A stretch of DNA of 64,000 bases from Marisa cornuarietis (taxonomy: Eukaryota; Mollusca; Gastropoda; Architaenioglossa; Ampullariidae). Each line of letters starts with the position of its first letter. Within the stretch, counting starts at the first letter, position 1. A program made the translations under genes and the position numbers. Positions 27,640 to 41,316 of this stretch are shown piece after piece. The notes beneath the pieces are model-generated. The model ran no database searches, was not told the DNA's origin, and saw nothing but the letters and a program-made list of their open reading frames with translations. The stretch is taken from NCBI GenBank assembly GCA_004794655.1, contig SMMW01000627.1, positions 248,001-312,000 of the forward strand, read 5' to 3'.

Positions 27640-28360
27640 TCTTGTTTGTCCCAGTCAGCAAGGCGTCGTTCAACAGTACAAATGAGGAGTCCCCCATTCT
27701 GTACCCTCCGATTTACCCACAGTTATCCCAAACTAAAATACAGTCGTGCACACTTCTGATACCTTCCCTCTGTTGTGTAGTTGTAACAACATATATTCCC
27801 TCAGTAGTTTACTGGACTCTAGTCTTGATAAGCGTAGCCAGTGTCGCAAGCATGAAAGGCTGGTGTGTAGCGATAGGGACAATCTCCAGTCTCCGCATAG
27901 GTCATGTCCTTTCAAGTTTTACGGCTGACATTTAACACTACTTTTTTTTGTTCAAAAGTATGCACTACCTTCACACGGAGATTTGCTTTTAGAGCCCATA
28001 TTTCAGAGTAGTGTACGGGCATTTGGTTGTAAAAAAGTATGAACAGAAGACTTGAACTATCGCCAGCTCACAATTTTCTAATGCGTTTTCAAAATTTGAA
28101 CGACGCCATGGCCATCTGTCTCTGCCTGGAAAATGACCCCCGTTCCTTAATGCAATAATAATTGACTTCTCTAAGTTTCATATTTAGTAAGGTATAGTAT
28201 TTTGTTACTTATGGATAGAGCGTTTAGCTTATTTTCAAGGCCAATGGCAGAGTCAGATAGCAATACTATATTATCAGCAAACAACAGAATGAAGATTTCG
28301 ACAAGTTTGGAGTGAAGCTGTATACCATGTTTACCCCTCTAAACAACATTCTGCGCTAAT
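27640..28360 (-). pseudogene. Second LINE copy, RT C-terminal part
   Basis: The minus strand reads FADNIVLLSDSAIGLENKL near 28240-28300 (normally FADDIVLLSD), then a decayed LRNGGHF block near 28130. The tail has HWLRLSRLESSKL (27733-27915), alignable by eye with YWLRITRM of the copy to its left. It lies head to tail with that copy on the same strand. The catalytic second Asp is replaced by Asn. Confidence 0.7.
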
Positions 28361-28910
28361 TAGTCAGACCGGTTAGTTCTCCTTGTTTCAAGCCACGGGG
28401 ACAAAAGAAGAAATCAGAGAGGTGAGCCTTAGAGCCTGCAAGGGTTTGAACGATTGTGCAAACACTCTTTAAGGCATGAGAAATTTTCGCTTATGTACCT
28501 TTTCTCGGGAGAACTTTTCATATTTTAGAGCTATAAGCAAAGTGGAAGGATTTCAGGAAATTAATGGAGGCTACATATAATGTTAAAGTTTTATTTAAAG
28601 ATGTATTGTTTTGTTGCAAAGAGGGTGAACAATATGCATAGAATAGGCTTTGCAAAATCCTGTCTTTATTTTTCCAACGGACAGGATAAAAATATACAGT
28701 TTACAACATATATTAAGAGATGTCATTGTAGTTATTCGGATCTTCAATTGTCAATATAACAGATAAATGATAGTTTTAGACTATGTTATATAACGAATGA
28801 ATGATAGCGTCGGATTATTGTGGTGAACACCGGCCTGAGGAGAACAAGTAATCCAATAACTCCACCAAAAAGAGGAGAGTAGTGTCAGTACTCTGTTTTA
28901 ACAGTTGTAA

Positions 28911-29118
28911 AAAAGGTAAAGGTCATCCCATAACCTTTTCAGGTCGTAGGGGAGTGAGGTGTTAGAGACCCCACTTTTCTCGGGGCCAGCTTTTACATGA
29001 GGGTGGTGCCAATCTCCTCTCCCTCGCTGCCTTACCTTCCCCAACCCTCTATGGAGTCAGGTACCCATTCCCGTCAGCTGGGTCGACTGGGGGAAGTTTG
29101 CTGCGCTTATCGGGAATT
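28911..29118 (-). mobile_element. tRNA-derived SINE, copy 2 (head truncated)
   Basis: Shares GGGGAGTGAGGTGTTAGAGA and TCTCGGGGCCAGCTTT with the 18.8-kb copy. Similarity stops within the box B-like region (ATCGGGAATTGATCC on the plus strand), directly at a LINE fragment. The 5' head is missing or overwritten. Confidence 0.8.
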
Positions 29119-29278
29119 GATCCAGTTGTGGTGTCACCCTGTCAAGACCCGCTGCTTTGTTGTCTTTCAGATGATTAATCGCAGCTTTTATTTCAGTTTG
29201 TGCAATGTCCCTTGCAAGTAAGTCACCGCTGTTAGCTTGCGTTTCGTTGTCAAGTCTGCCTAGAAGCGATTGCGCCAT
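29119..29278 (-). pseudogene. LINE RT N-terminal fragment
   Basis: The minus strand reads EIKAAINHLKDNKAAGLDRV, the conserved segment that begins the palm of many non-LTR RTs (Lys-X-X-Lys-Ala-Ala-Gly-X-Asp). It abuts the SINE at 29118. It appears to come from a different family than the 25-28 kb copies. Confidence 0.7.
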
Positions 29279-29550
29279 TCGTCTATTGCTGACAACAGGA
29301 TGTAGCGAGCACGAATCATTCTCACTGACCGCCTGATGTTCTGTTGCACGGGTGGGTCGGTGGGAGTGGGGAACCTGTTGTCAGCTTGAAAAAGCTCGCC
29401 TGCAACTGCCACATCTCTCAACTCGTGCCTCCCGTGTCCCCCCACCACACACACACTTACTGACACTCACGGCGTGACGGCGGCACGGTTCAGTCGCTGC
29501 TACCCGGAACCCCCCAACCGGTTTCATGAAATGCACATGTAGTAAGGAAT

Positions 29551-29806
29551 GTAAAGGAGGTTCCTTAACGTGGAGGTGGTTGGTGGGGGAGGTGTTAGAC
29601 ACCAGCCCTGTACAACTTCCTTTTCTCGGGATTAGCTCTCCGTCTCATTGCCTTATCTTCTCCAAACCCTCTGTGGAGTTAGACACACCTTTCCAACAGC
29701 GTGGTCGACGAGGGGGAAGTTCACTTTCGCCACATGGGTACCGAACTGGCCCGCCTCATGGTTCGGACAACAGTGATGTAATCACTCGCCTGTCTGGTTT
29801 TACCAC
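29551..29806 (-). mobile_element. tRNA-derived SINE, copy 3 (old)
   Basis: This is a diverged copy with the same block order as 18.8 kb: GGGGGAGGTGTTAGACACC, TTTCTCGGGATTAGCTCT, ACCCTCTGTGGAGTTAG and GAGGGGGAAGTTC on the plus strand. The tRNA-like head is recognisable on the minus strand (GGCGAGTGATTACATCAC, CAGTTCGGTACCC) but mutated. Confidence 0.7.
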
Positions 29807-30016
29807 AAATAGAGGGATTTTTTATAATCAATGCAATGCTGAATATATCGACTTTGATGTCGAGTGGGCGGGCAGTTAGTCATCCTTTAGTCTCGCACAA
29901 ACGGCTTCTCCCTTCTCCACACATGAACAGATGAAAACTCCAGAACCTGAGTTTTAAAAAGCTTTGACTACTTAAAGAAAGATAAAAAGGCCGGTGAGTT
30001 ATGTAAACTTTGTGAA

Positions 30017-30218
30017 GGTACAATTGTACCCCAGCGTTTATAATGGCGTCTGAACTCGCCTCAACTGTGATTGGCTGGCGGGGTCCTGAAGGTACAGGTG
30101 TGCTGGGAAGGCGGGTGGAGAGCGGTTAAGGTGTGATATACCCGGCCCCTCACACCTTGTGTTTGTGATATGTGTCAGACAGGACAGGAGCTTTTTGTGC
30201 TTTACTAATTTACAAAAT
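30017..30218 (+). promoter_or_regulatory. Candidate promoter/5' region of HtrL-like gene
   Basis: GC-richer than its surroundings. It contains a perfect 14-bp palindrome GGTACAATTGTACC (30017-30030), a TTTATAATGG word, a GATTGGCTGG (inverted CCAAT) and GGTGTGATATACCC. It lies directly upstream of the tentative first exon. No transcription start can be fixed from sequence. Confidence 0.25.
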
Positions 30219-30278
30219 ATGAGCGAGAATCGTTCTCGTCACTTGAAAGGAAGATATTCAACAACCCGCACTTCTCAG
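30219..30278 (+). CDS. Tentative first coding exon of HtrL-like gene
   Basis: ATG at 30219 opens 20 codons (start MSENRSRHLKG) and ends exactly at CAG/GTGAGA, a strong donor. The phase is 0. The next proposed exon (35833) read in phase 0 continues Lys-Ser-Cys-Met-Glu without a stop and in frame with the downstream protein. That fit is suggestive, but a 20-codon open stretch before a donor can occur by chance. If it is wrong, translation starts at the ATG at 35842. Confidence 0.35.
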
Positions 30279-33200
30279 GTGAGATACTCGCATGCTCATA
30301 ACAATGTTTATTCATGTTAGTGATTTCAACGATCTTGGAAAATTACTTGATCATTTTACAATGTTACTAAAATAAACATGGGAATTATTTAAAGCTTATC
30401 ACCCTAACTGAGATTTTCATAATATGTTGAGTAATTTGGGGGCTGAGAAATTCTTGAAGATATTAAGGGACATTTCCTAGTCCTTTTTATTTAGTTTACT
30501 ATTACTATTTGCAAGCATTTGCACAGAATACGTTTTTATTATCGATACTACTTTCAACACATTTTAGCAATGATTTTATTGCGATCGTCGTAAATCTTTT
30601 TTAGTATGCTGCAAATATCTCATGACCTGCTTATCTGACGTTCAGTTTCTTTGAAATAAATGTTTTTGTTTCTCTTTTCTCAAGAAAGGTAAATTTGTTA
30701 CAAAATTTGTTTACGCTGCTTACTTAAATTTCAAATGAACCTACTGTTTACTTCCGTGCTAATTTTGTAACAAACAAATGAATTTCATAAACAAGTTGTA
30801 AACCAACAACTTCCGGTTTATTACTTTTTGTCATTATTCCTTTTTACAAGCGAAGTCTTTCAAGTACAAACACGACAACGGTTTCCAGTAACTGCTCTTA
30901 GTGTACTTTTCATTTCTTTGTTGAAACCTAAAATGGACAAAGATTCTACTGATAAACAACACAAAAGGTCGAGTTGTGACTTTTGTAACATTATTAGCAT
31001 TATTAAAGGACAACAGGAGCGCAACATTATTTCTTTATGTTCGGGTTAAGTTCGTTTTAAAATAATAATTCCCAAAATATGAGTACATATTGATCCTTAC
31101 TTTTAAAGATATAAGCCTTCAAACATCGGCATTCTCACCTGCAACTAGGAAACCCGGAAAATATACTCTCCTGTACTGAAGGTTCTCTCACGTGATCGAA
31201 GTATTTGTAACAGCGAGTGTGGATGTCTTCCAGTCAAATGAAGAAACATCACTCAGGTTGTCGTGTTCAAGAAGCCATTTTGTTCGCCCAAAAAATGAAA
31301 CAGCTGAATTTCGAATACAGCCCTACAGATTGGAACTTTATTTAGAAACTTCGAATGAAGTTAAAAAATAATTAAATGGTCCAAACTGAATTCATTCAAC
31401 AGACTGGTAAGTCATTCAGATCAAATTTAATGGACAACAATAGTTACAACTGACTGCTGATAAGGATTTTTTCAAAATCAAAAAATATAATGATAGTTTG
31501 AAACATGTTTATCGATGTAGAATCTTATTTCTTCCTCATTTAGCTGCATGCACCATTTTCTATTTACTTACTGATACTCGATCGCACGTGTTCCCGTTTA
31601 AGCTCTTTATAATATGTTTATCACCCTCAATTCTTTTTTCCTTTTTTTTAAATGGCGCCCTCACACTGTCAGTCGTTGTTAGCATTATGGTGGATAAATA
31701 TACGACTGATGATGTGTTTGTGAATGTCACACGATGTTACTTGTAGACCAGACGGTGTAGAAACTGTCGATGTTGTATATCTGGTGTTGATCTACCAGCA
31801 GTCGTAGTTGGTTGTAACATCTCGTGCTGTTGTATAGTAAGCACTGCTGTAGGAATAACATTTCTTCGCTTTACTGAAAGTCCAAGACTTGCTTGTACTG
31901 TATAAGTCACTGGATAACAATCCATATTGAAATGTTCTGAGCAAATTCTTGAGTACAGTGTGGGGACCAAGCTCACATGGCACGTTTGAACAAAGTTACT
32001 CCGCTGCCATTATCAGTAGGATTTCCTTCATGAGTACAAACTCACTCCCTCTGAGTGTGGAAGAGAACATTCAGCAACAGCACAATGTGTCCTGCTCAGT
32101 TGTCTTTTACCGAGGATTGCAGCTTTTCTCTCCGACTCATGCTAGTGCAAACGGCGCTATTTTTAGAAATACGTTCGTTTCGTCACTTCCTGTTTTCTCG
32201 ACAAGTCCAGGTGTGCTTAGGAGAAAAATATTAATATAAAATCTGTCATGCCTCACTGTCATAAAATACCACCGGAACATGTTTTTGTGATACTTTGTGA
32301 TTTGTTTCCAGTGATTTTCGCTGAGCACTCTTGTTGTCCTTTAAAAGTGTCTTCGATCCTCTCGTCTGTGTCAGTTTCTACTCGTATTGAGACGGACACC
32401 ATAGTCTGTCAGTGGCATCATGTCACACCTCTGCCCTGTTTACTGTAAGTGTTGTTTATTAAGAAACTCCACCAACATCAACTCTACTGCCCATTGACAC
32501 TCAGTCGTAAGGGACTTTTCTCACCTGCAATGTACCCCACGCTTCGGGGTTTGCAGGCCTCGTGTCAGGCCATCGCAGCTTTGTGCACGGCGCGCAAGGG
32601 ACCTTGAAGCAAGGTTTTCATGGACCGCACGTGCATGACCTGTATTGCATGGTTGTAGCCAATCGGAATGCTGGAACAATCCCTTTTACCTCCAAATTTT
32701 AAGGTGAAAACGCAGAAGAAGCCTGAGGCGAAATGTTTCATCTTAACATCACTGTGGAAACTAATTTACTGGTGTAGACTTCAGTAAGCCCTCATTACTG
32801 CAGCTACATTTATTTCTTCTTCTTCTTGTCTCTCTGTTTCCTCGAGTAATGTGAATAAAGCAACCGCAGTGATTACCGAAAGTATCTGTCGGTGCATGTT
32901 GTCTGCCATATTGCTGACTACCCTTGGTCCTCTTACGGATGACGTCACCTTGCAAGCCATTTGCGGGTGGCCTTGCTACCTGAGAGGATAGCGGTTTTCC
33001 AAATGTACACTCACAAGTGAAATCTTGAAAACCTTGAAAATATTGTAACATGAGAATAGCCCTTAAGTGGAGCGTGTGACATGACAACCATTACTTGCAG
33101 TGTACGTTACACTGAAACACCCCACTGGTGTTGGTGGCACAGACTCACTTCTTTGTTCAACAAAAATGTCTCTTCACGGGAAGTAGGATAAAATAAAGAA

Positions 33201-34453
33201 AGGAAGAAAAAAAGTCCCGGTCTTCGTTTTCATTTCTTCGAAACTAAAAGCTTGGGAGGGGGGAGAGATGGAGGACACGGGTTCAGTTTCAGTCTCAGCT
33301 AACGTAGCTGTTGACGGAGAGATGGGTGGGTGGTGAGACTGACGTGCCTTTGTTGAGATGACGTATCAGCGTGTTTACAGCCCCCCCCATGAACATTTTC
33401 ATATCCTGTCACCTGCCAGTTATTTTTTCTGTTCCACTGCCACAGCACGTGATTTGAATTTTGTGCAAGTCAACTTTTGTTGAAAATATATCACAGATGA
33501 CTGATCAGCGTTTGTCGTTAAAGTCACAAGATGTAGCTGGCGGCTCGAGGGCCACTCCCAGAATAGCAGGCACCCCGACAAGCTTGCACGCATGCATGCA
33601 CACAGGCACACAGACACGCAAGGCCAGTTCTCCCAGACAGTGGTAGTACTGGTTCTTTAAAAGAGATCTTAAGCCTCCCACAATGCGTCATCCAACATGC
33701 TCTTTATTGGCAATATGTATTGGAGGTTTGGCAGTTTTCGTGGTGCCGTGTGTAAATGAAAATTGACGGAAGTTGTTTGATAAACATATTCTTTCACTGC
33801 ACGGTGTTTGCAGTTTGAGTATTGTTGAAATTATCGGAGTCAAAAGAGAAGGTCGGAGTTGACAAGGACGATTACAGCGACGCCAGCAAGTTGCGCAATT
33901 AACAACAGAAAGCACAATGATGACAGTAACAACAGCAACAGAAATCATAAGATGATGCTCGCAAACCCTCACCTGTCCGCTTGCGTCTTCCTCCTCCACC
34001 TTTTACTCTGCACAACGGGAGAGGAGAGACTCTTGTCGCCTGCTGCTTACATCAACTTTATATTTTGTTGGGGGTGTGGGTCGTCGTCTGCTGCTATTAT
34101 CTACTTTGTTATATTTCTCAGGGGCTGAAGGGGTGAGTGTCGTTCTGAGAGACGAAAACAAGTTTTACCTACATCCACGGTAACCGTGCAGGGATGCTAC
34201 TGGATACACATTAAATGAGTTCAACGATTAAATCCATCCTTAAATTGTAAAGACTTCTCAAAAGTCTGCTTTGCTTACACATTGCGATTTGGCGGCCATT
34301 GGGTTTCCCTGTTACAAAGACTTGACAGAGTATTACACTTGTTAATCTCAACATATTTCGCATGTTATTGCTAGGTTGTTGTTGTTGTTGTTGTTCACTC
34401 CTTTTAACTGGGCTCCTCTCTTTTTTCTGTGTTGTTGTGAGTGAAAAGGCATG

Positions 34454-34515
<62 letters not shown>

Positions 34516-35832
34516 GGAATGTGGATGGTAAAGGAGGAGGAGTAAGCATGTCTGTGTGAGCATCACAGACCATTGTGTATGAAGCAGTGAGGTGGGGGAT
34601 TTCTATGATGAGGACTTGTTGGTAAAGGAGACCAATAGACTATTCACAGTTCTTGTTTGAATTAAAAAGACTTTTTGTATTTATCTGTTTGTTGATTTGC
34701 GAATACTTCGTGATTAAATACTAAAATTTGAAGTAAACAGACAAAACATTCTGTTTGTCTTGTGTATCATTGTCATCATAGGTTGTCAGTTCTCTTGCTA
34801 CAGTGGAAGTGTTCACACCTACTGACCCGCCTTCAGCTTATTGTTGAGTTAATGTCTTTATTGCTGGTGATGAAACTAGCTGTTCACACCCGTGCTATCA
34901 CTTTAGACCTTAGTGGACAGAGCATGGGTCATGTATGAGAAACCCTGACACAAAGTGTTGACAGCACGTTGATGAGGATGCTGTCCAGGCCAAGTTCTCT
35001 GTCAACTCGCTTCTAACCTCTAATCTCTTGTTTCAGCTATTATGTTGTACCCCCCCCCCCAAAAAAAAAAAAGTCTGTTGAAGTTGCATGTCGTCTGTAC
35101 ATTGCTGTTTTCCTTTCGTTAATATAACTCGCTCAGTCGCCTGTAGTCCTCTTGATTGTCTTCATCATCTGGTGAATTGTCAGTTTCCTTAGTTTTTTTT
35201 CTTTGTTCAGAGCTCATTTCTTCCCTCACAGAAAAGTATTTTATAGTTTCTTCTTCTTCGATGATGATGATGATGATGATGATGTGAAAGAGAGAAGTAC
35301 ATTTAGTATTTTTCTTCCTGATTTTTTGGTTAGATTATTGAAAAACACAGCTTAAATCTTTCACATCTCAGATTGCAGTTTTAAAACACTAAATGACTCT
35401 CCTTACTTTAAAATGTGTTTGTATAGCAAATCCTTGGGGGCTGTCAGCCGGTTTCTGACCACAGTACTTAACAAGGAGGTCCACTATGACGAAGCGATTA
35501 CTGCACGTGCATTATCGCGCCACCTATGCTCAGTACATCTGCACTTATGTTGAAGAAATAATGTGAATGATAAAAACTCACTCAGCACTCACTCAACCGA
35601 CAGATCAAACAGAAATACAATCCGTCTTCTATGGGGGTAGGAATTATTTGTCTCTCCTTTCTTCTTATGTGTCTGTTCCCCTAATGTCGTTCTGCCAAAT
35701 AATTGTGGTGAGCATGTATCCTGTATCCTGTCTGCATGTATCCTGTTTGTTGCTGTCAAAATAGTGTGATAGCCATTTGTTTGGTGCTGTTGTCCCCTTG
35801 TGGTCAGTGCTTGCTGATCTGTTTTTCTCCAG
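30279..35832. other. Intron or upstream sequence; simple repeats only
   Basis: No other exon is evident. It contains a GTT run (34377-34395), a GT run (34456-34513), a C-then-A homopolymer junction (about 35049-35072) and a GAT run (35260-35284). A minus-strand CAG/GTGAGG near 33970 was noted but has no partner. Confidence 0.4.
34456..34513. repeat. (GT)n microsatellite
   Basis: About twenty-eight GT units. Confidence 0.95.
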
Positions 35833-35948
35833 AAAAGCTGCATGGAGCCGAGAAACGACCTGGACCTCGCGAGTACAAAGAGAGGCGAGAAGAGCCGAGA
35901 CGACCTGTTGCTAGGCGACAAGCGAGTGTTGCGAGCCTGGACAGCCAG
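35833..35948 (+). CDS. HtrL-like gene, N-terminal exon
   Basis: Bounded by TGTTTTTCTCCAG before and CCAG/GTACGC after. From the ATG at 35842 it encodes 35 codons of a charged, soluble segment (start MEPRNDLDL) plus two bases (AG). Those bases join the A opening the exon at 56067 to form an Arg codon. The upstream three codons are also in frame, so the true start could lie in an earlier exon. Confidence 0.6.
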
Positions 35949-37982
35949 GTACGCGTCACGTCCGCACCGACTTCACGCTTTTACAGATCTTTAACGCGCG
36001 TGCGTGGCTATATTTGTTGTTTACTGCACGTGTCACACCTTTGTTGTGCCTGCGCAATGTGAGTATGTGCCTTTGTGTGTGTGTGTGCGGGTGGGTGGGG
36101 ATATGTGGTGACAGACATGCACGCCTGTCTAGAATGGCGCAGATGCTGCATTGCTTAGTGTTAGTCTACCCACGAGCACGTCACCATACAGCACGGCACC
36201 ACATAATGCTACACCACAGTATAGCAATAAAAACACTACACTATACTACATGACACTACACACACCACACAAGACGACACTAAACAACATGACACAATAC
36301 AACACGAGACTACATACACCACTCAAACACAGCACTAAAGAGCACGACACTACATGCACCACACAACATGAAACTACATAACATGACAACACACAACATG
36401 GCACTATACAGTGCGACACTACATACACCACACAACATGGCACTACATAACATTACAATACACAACACGAAACTAAACAGCACCAGAATATACAGCCCAA
36501 AACTACATATACCACACAACACAGCACTACGACACTACATACACCATACAACACGACACTATACTACACGAGTAAACAATATGACACTGTATACACCACA
36601 CGACACAACACTATACAACACAACACTATACAGTATGACACTATACAGCTTAATACTACATACACTACACAACAGCACACTACATCACACTACGTCACAC
36701 CATAGGACCACACAACACGACACTATACACTCCGAGATTATACATACTACACAACATAAGGTTACATACTCCACACAGCACGACACTATACAGTCCGACT
36801 ATATATATATATATATCACGCAACACGACACTATATAGTTCGACACTATATATAGCACGCAACACAACACTAAAACACCACACAACACGACACTATACAG
36901 TTCGAGACAATATATTCCACGCAACACGACACTATATAGTTCGACATTATATATACCATGCAACACAACACTAAAAACACCACACAAAACGACACTATAC
37001 AGTTCAAGACTATATATACCACGCAACACGACACTAAAAACACCACACAACACGACACTATACAGTTCGACACTATATATACCACACAACACAAGACTTC
37101 AAGCACCACACAACACGACACTAAAAACACCACACAACACAAGACTTCAAGCACCACACAACACGACACTATACATCTCACACAACACGACACTATACAG
37201 TCGGACACTACACATCTCACACAACACGACACTATACAGTACGACATTATATATATATATATATACACACCACGCAACACAAGACTAAAAACACCACACA
37301 ACACGACACTATACAGTCCGACACTATATATATATATATATACCATGCAGCACAAGTCTAAAAACACCACACAACACGACACTATACAGTCCGACACTAT
37401 ATATACCACACAACACAAGGCTAAATACACCAGACAACACGACAAACACTATACACTCCGACACTATATATACCACAAAAAGACACTATACAGTCCGACA
37501 CTATATATATATATATATATCACACAACACGACACTATACAGTTCGACACTATACATCTCACACAACACGACACTACGCAACAGAAGACTACTTACACTA
37601 CACAAGACCACAAAACGATACACCACAACATGGCACCACACAGCGCAGTACTAAACAGCAGGACAGTAGATAGTCGATACACCACACAACACGACACTAC
37701 ACAATATAAGACTACATACACAATACCACAAATGCTTTGTGAACATCTGTTGTGAGATAATTGGTATCAAACAGAGAGATTTAGCTTCTCTTTGTGACCA
37801 GCAAATAGTACGGAAAGCCTCATGTATTTTATCATTACCTGTACTAACATGTACTAACAACACAATTTGTATTATTAAGCTCAGGTAAACGCTATGCCAT
37901 GTCTGTATGTAAGAGTAACAGACACCTGACATCATTTGAACCATCTGCAGTCCAGCTGCTTAATCTTATATGAACTGTCAGT

Positions 37983-38014
<32 letters not shown>

Positions 38015-38052
38015 TGATGTATGTGCATACTTGATTTCCTTGTAATTTTTTT

Positions 38053-38085
<33 letters not shown>

Positions 38086-41000
38086 GATATATCCTACTTG
38101 CCCACATTCTTCTTTTCATTGTTGAACAAGAGTACATTCCATATTCAAATTACCCACTAGGGAAAAATAAAGTTGATCATTGTCATCGCCATTGCTACAC
38201 CACGACATGGCACGACACAACACGGCAGTAAACAGCATGACACTACATATAGCACACAATACAGCACTATACAGTAGGACACAACATCTACCGAACAATA
38301 CAGCACTATACACTAGGACACTACAGATACCACTCAATACAGCAGTATACAGTAGGACACTACATATACCACACAATACAGCATTATACAGTAGGACACT
38401 ACATATATCACACAATACAGCACTATACAGTAGGACACTACATATATCACACAATACAGCACTATACAGTAGGACATTACATATACCACACAATACTGCA
38501 CTATACAGTAGGACATTACATATACCACACAATACAGCACTATACAGTAGGACACTACATATACCACACAATACAGCACTAAACTATAGGACACTACATA
38601 TACCACCTAATACAGCACTATACAGTAGGACACTACATATACCACACAATACTGCACTATACAGTAGTACATTACATATAGCACAAAATATAGCACTATA
38701 CCTTAGGACACTACATATACCACACAATACTGCACTATACAGTAGGACACTACATATTTCACACAATACTGCACTATACAGTAGGACACTACATTTACCA
38801 CACAATACAGCACTATACAGTATGACACTACATATACCACACAATACAGCACTATACACTAGGACACTACATATAGCACACAATACTGCACTACACAGTA
38901 GGAAACTACATATACCACACAATACAGCACTATACACTAGGACACTACATATATCACACAATACTGCACTATACAGTAGGACACTACATATACCACACAA
39001 TACAGCACTATACTGTAGGACACTACATATATCACACAATACAGCACTATACAGTAGGACACTACATATACCACACAATACTGCACTATACTGTAGGACA
39101 CTACATATACCACACAATACTGCACTATACAGTAGGACACTACATATACCACACAATACATCACTATACTGTAGGACACTACATATACCACACAATACAG
39201 AACAATACAGCACTATACACTAGGACACTACATATAGCACACAATACTGCACTACACAGTAGGAAACTACATATACCACACAATACATCACTATACTGTA
39301 GGACACTACATATACCACACAATACAGAACAATACAGTAGTAAACTACATATACCACACAATACAGCACTATACAGTAGGACACTACATGTACCACACAA
39401 TACAGCACTATACAGTAGGACACTACATATACCACACAATACTTCACTATACAGTAGGACACTACATATACCACACAATACAGCACTATACAGTAGGGCA
39501 CTACATATACCACACAATACAGCACTATACAGTAGGACACTACATATACTACACAATACTGCACTATACAGTAGGACACCACATATACCACACAATACTG
39601 CACTATACAGTAGGACACTACATATACCACACAATACTGCACTATACAGTAGGACACTACATATACCACACAATACTGCACTATACAGTAGGACACCACA
39701 TATACCACACAATACTGCACTATACAGTAGGACACTACATATACCACACAATACAGCACTATACAGTAGGACACTACAGATACCACTCAATACAGCACTA
39801 TACAGTAGGACACTACATATACCACACAATACTGCACTATACAGTAGGACACTACATATTACACAGAATACAGCACTATACAGTAGGACACTACATATAT
39901 CACACAATACTGCACTATACAGTAGGACATTACATATACCACACAATACTGCACTATACTGTAGGATACTGCATATACCGTAGAAGACAACACTATACAT
40001 TACACAACACGGTACTTAACATTACGACGCCGCACAACACGACACCACGTGATACAACACCACCTAACACAAGACGACATACACTACATCATATAATACA
40101 CCATACGACACGACACCTCTAACACAAGACTACATACACTACACCACACAACACACACTCTAACACAAATCTCAACTTGTGCTGGTACTGAACACAACCC
40201 CCATCCCCCCTTAATCCAAGTTGTAAACAAACAACAAAGAAAGGTAAGAAGAGTAATGTTGTGATTGTTTCCACGTAACAGCAATGAGGACACTACAATC
40301 CAAACCTGTACCACATCTACCAGGAAGATAATTAGCTTTGTGTGTATGTATGCGTGTGTGTGTGGGGGAGGGGGGATTCCATGCTGGCAGTGAACGACGT
40401 TGACATCGTCGTCTCCTTGGCAACTGTTCCAGCTGGGCGGCTGCCTCACCTCCCCTTACCCCTGGTTCCTATACGCCTGCGGTAACCTAGTATCTGAGGG
40501 CATTGCAGACGAGCTCTGATTCTCTCTCTCTCTCCCAGTGATGACAGTAGAAGACTGTACTGTCGGGGGACTCGGTGGAGGTTCCTACAGTCGAGGGGCG
40601 AGGCATGGGGGAGGGAAGGGGGAGGGAAGTGCATGAAGTCCGGCCCATGGCGATCTCTAGTCGGTGCCCTGCACATTTGATTTGCTGATATCAACAACCT
40701 TCACGCAAAAAATGTTTTCTCCCCACAAAAAGCGACAGCAGAACGGAACTCATTTGCTATCAGCTGCAAAGATTACAGTAGTGACTGAGCCTGGGACATA
40801 CCCGATGAGTGGCGTGTTGAGTCTTGCCGGGTGGATCTAACGTTATATTTACCGAGCTCTTGCCAGGTGACATGGATCTACGGTTATATTTACTGCGGTC
40901 AGCCCATGAGGTGTAATTAGTTGTCCTCAAATAAGTTTACTCCGTTTTCATATTAAAAGAAGCGAGGGTCGGTTACAAAATGGAGGAGGTTCACTTTGCC

Positions 41001-41269
41001 TATTAGTCAATAATTGAGTGAATAATACAGGGTGAGCCAAAGTTAGGTTAACACTTCTATGTAAAAACTATTTCTTCACAAAAGTCACACCATGTGTGCG
41101 AAATGATGAGTGGTGGTTGCTAGATGACACCACAGTCTGTAGTAGTGATAACATCATGATGACAAGCACTGTCTTACTCAATAGTTGGCCCTGTCATCAA
41201 CACCACTGCAGGTAGTGTCCAGCAGCCAGCAAAACAGACCCCGACATGTCCTAATAACTACGTTATTAT

Positions 41270-41316
<47 letters not shown>

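Noticed and set aside
33859..33999. Minus-strand CAG/GTGAGG junction as a first exon
   Set aside because: No matching acceptor or domain could be found.
36246..37755. ORFs rich in Cys/Val/Ser or Thr/His in the degenerate satellite
   Set aside because: Same cause as in block B. Composition follows the repeat, not a protein family.
38180..40122. Long ORFs on both strands (up to about 350 codons) with 13-residue repeats
   Set aside because: They are by-products of a 39-bp satellite whose unit lacks stops. Several frames on both strands are equally open, and there is no splice or domain evidence.
41029..41049. ACAGGGTGAGCCAAAGTTAGG resembling a mariner terminus
   Set aside because: No inverted partner or TA target pair was found nearby.
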